From an uncultured bacterium (lineage in GTDB: Bacteria; Bacillota_I; Bacilli_A; RF39; UBA660), in assembly GCA_949286645.1 (NCBI GenBank), contig CASEDN010000061.1, forward strand, positions 1 through 6,846: a stretch of 6,846 nucleotides of DNA, written 5' to 3'. Below, piece by piece: positions 5,458 to 6,846 of the stretch (position 1 is its first letter; each line of letters opens with the position of its first letter). A model generated the notes under the pieces. It was not told the DNA's origin and did no database searches. It saw only the letters and a program-made list of their open reading frames with translations. The position numbers and the translations under genes are program-made.

Positions 5458-6783
5458 CTAATCTTTTAAGAAATCATTTTTCTCTTGTTTTAATCTCTTT
5501 TTAATTTCTTTTCTTTTTCTTCTTTTATCACTATTCTTAGTATGTAAAGCAAGTAAGAAAATTATTAATAATAAAACTATTAGACAAGTAAGACCAACTA
5601 TTATATAAGAATTAATTTTTAACTCATCTTTTAGACTATCTACTTCTTCATTATAATATCTTTGTATCGTCTTATCTACACTGTCATATAAATATAGTCC
5701 TTTTTTACCTGTTTCTACATTCTCACCATAAACTAAATAGTATTTAGACTTTTTATTTAGTTTATAAACTGTATACCGGGCTCCATCTATTTTAACAGTA
5801 TATTTTTTATAATTAGATGGATATTTTCCATTCTCTAAAAGATGAATAGTAAGTAAATCACTACCTAATTCTTGATATAAAGTATACTTTCCATCATCAT
5901 AGATATAAAATTTAATATTGCCTTTCTCATCTTTTAGAGCAACTAAGGTAAGGTCTAAGGCTTCTATTTTATAAGCAGGGACTTCTTCTTCATTAATTTT
6001 AATAGTTGTCTCTACATAATAATCTTTAACTAAGTCTTTTAACTCATCAGGTTTTCTAACAATACTTAACTCTTCTTTATTAACTTTTACATTAATAGGA
6101 TCCTTTTCTTTAACATTAACAACTATCGTATAAGTCTTAGTAGCTCCAGACTCTGCTGTTACAGTAACATTTATAGTATTAGCACCCTCATGCACTTCTA
6201 TTTCGCCTGTTCCACTTACCTTTGCTTTACTATCATTTGCCTTAGCATTAACAGTAACACTAGTAACATCAGATTCTGCCTCCACTGTGTAACTTGTCGT
6301 ATTTTTATTAAACTCTGGACTCAAAGTAAGACCTGCAACTTCTAGACTAGCAAGGTTGTTATCACCACTATAATTAGATTCTACTTCTTCTCTTGCCACT
6401 AAATTAATAGTTGTACTATCAGTTGGACTAGTAACTACTTCATCCCATGAAGCGATAGAGGTATTTACAACTGATATGGTGGTAGAACCAGTACCTTTAA
6501 CTCTAAATGTATAAGTATAACTTTGACTAGTCTGACCAGCGCCATCAACATAACCAACTACATGAGTATTACCACTTAAAAGTTGTAATTTACTACTATC
6601 ATAATTTAAACTATATTCCCAACTTCCTAAACCACTACTTTCAGTTATATTAACTCTAACAGTAATATTGCCTCCGACTGTTCCTGTAGAAGTAGTACCT
6701 GCGATGCTTATTGAGGCAGCATCTACTATATGAGGACAAAAGAAAAGGAAGCTAAGTCCTAATATAAATAATATTTTTTTCAA
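5458..6783 (-). CDS. Surface protein with cohesin-like and cadherin-like domains
   Basis: Encodes 441 residues. The signal peptide (MKKILFILGLSFLFFCPHIVDA) is followed by a cohesin-like beta-sandwich (about 24-130; SWEYSLNYDSSKLQLLSG, YTYTFRVKGTGSTTISVVN). Next comes a cadherin-like beta-sandwich of the PF12733 type (about 140-226; NLASLEVAGLTLSPEFNKNTTSYTV, ATKTYTIVVNV). A Tyr/Lys-rich region (about 240-385) holds two related YIYD/YLYD units. A membrane helix (about 394-414) and a very basic cytoplasmic tail end the protein. It is thus a type I membrane protein displaying binding domains outside. No lipobox or LPxTG motif is seen. The start is taken as TTG 6781-6783, eight bases after AGGAG (6792-6796). 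The GTG at 6790-6792 abuts that ribosome site and would give a poorer signal peptide. It is the first gene of the three-gene operon. A cohesin here need not mean a cellulosome, and no dockerin is present nearby. Confidence 0.9.
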   Translation of the reverse strand: MKKILFILGLSFLFFCPHIVDAASISIAGTTSTGTVGGNITVRVNITESSGLGSWEYSLNYDSSKLQLLSGNTHVVGYVDGAGQTSQSYTYTFRVKGTGSTTISVVNTSIASWDEVVTSPTDSTTINLVAREEVESNYSGDNNLASLEVAGLTLSPEFNKNTTSYTVEAESDVTSVTVNAKANDSKAKVSGTGEIEVHEGANTINVTVTAESGATKTYTIVVNVKEKDPINVKVNKEELSIVRKPDELKDLVKDYYVETTIKINEEEVPAYKIEALDLTLVALKDEKGNIKFYIYDDGKYTLYQELGSDLLTIHLLENGKYPSNYKKYTVKIDGARYTVYKLNKKSKYYLVYGENVETGKKGLYLYDSVDKTIQRYYNEEVDSLKDELKINSYIIVGLTCLIVLLLIIFLLALHTKNSDKRRKRKEIKKRLKQEKNDFLKD

Positions 6784-6806
6784 GATAATCACTCCTGTTC
6801 TGTTCT

Positions 6807-6837
6807 ATTGTACTATTACCACGTATTTGTTTTTGAA
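6807..6837 (-). promoter_or_regulatory. Tentative promoter of the surface operon
   Basis: A TACAAT -10 (6807-6812, five of six consensus bases) lies 24 bases before the TTG start. The best upstream box, TTCAAA (6832-6837), is 19 bases away, which is longer than ideal. A shifted -10 such as TGG-TAATAG is also possible. The true promoter may lie partly beyond the window. Confidence 0.3.
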
Positions 6838-6846
6838 CTCTAAGTA

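Noticed and set aside
5458..6783. Cellulosome component based on the cohesin-like domain
   Set aside because: No dockerin, glycoside hydrolase or scaffoldin repeats are seen; isolated cohesin-like folds are common in ordinary surface proteins.
1..6846. CRISPR array, insertion sequence or replication origin
   Set aside because: No regularly spaced direct repeats, transposase or terminal inverted repeats, or iteron/DnaA-box clusters were found on reading the window.

Overview
The window is AT-rich. All genes lie on the minus strand, with good Shine-Dalgarno sequences (GGAGG type), TAA or TAG stops, a LexA box of the Bacillus/Gram-positive type and tRNA genes with encoded CCA. This points to a low-GC Gram-positive bacterium (Bacillota/Bacilli), plausibly a gut-associated or Mollicutes-related lineage. 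The exact taxon cannot be fixed from the sequence.

In transcription order (right to left), the first block (6783 to 3731) is a tight three-gene operon. It encodes a secreted, membrane-anchored protein with cohesin-like and cadherin-like beta-sandwich domains, then a small single-pass membrane protein with a helical, probably coiled-coil outer part, then a membrane-anchored NAGPA-type phosphodiester glycosidase. The genes are joined by a 10-nt gap and an 8-nt overlap, so they are probably translated together as a cell-surface or envelope-glycan module. A perfect 10-bp hairpin covers the stop codon of the last gene. A complete tRNA-Leu(GAG) follows 16 nt after that stop, with no room for a separate intergenic promoter.

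Beyond the tRNA (3627 down to 1543) is a sparser stretch that looks like accessory DNA. It holds an unrecognised 238-residue protein, a small promoter/terminator unit of about 100 nt, and a gene with a HELEH zinc-peptidase motif. That last gene is interrupted by a single in-frame TAA two residues after the motif, so it appears as two same-frame pieces (2250-2549 and 1752-2240) that together make an ordinary 285-codon reading frame. It has a strong promoter of its own (TTGACA, 17 nt, extended -10) and a clear terminator.

The left end (1-1587) is an SOS-type DNA-damage tolerance cassette. A LexA-like operator sits inside the promoter of a full-length UmuC/UvrX-type Y-family DNA polymerase. The polymerase gene overlaps by 8 nt the start of a YolD-like gene that runs out of the window. 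I see no CRISPR array, insertion sequence or origin. The two plus-strand open frames are shadows of minus-strand genes.
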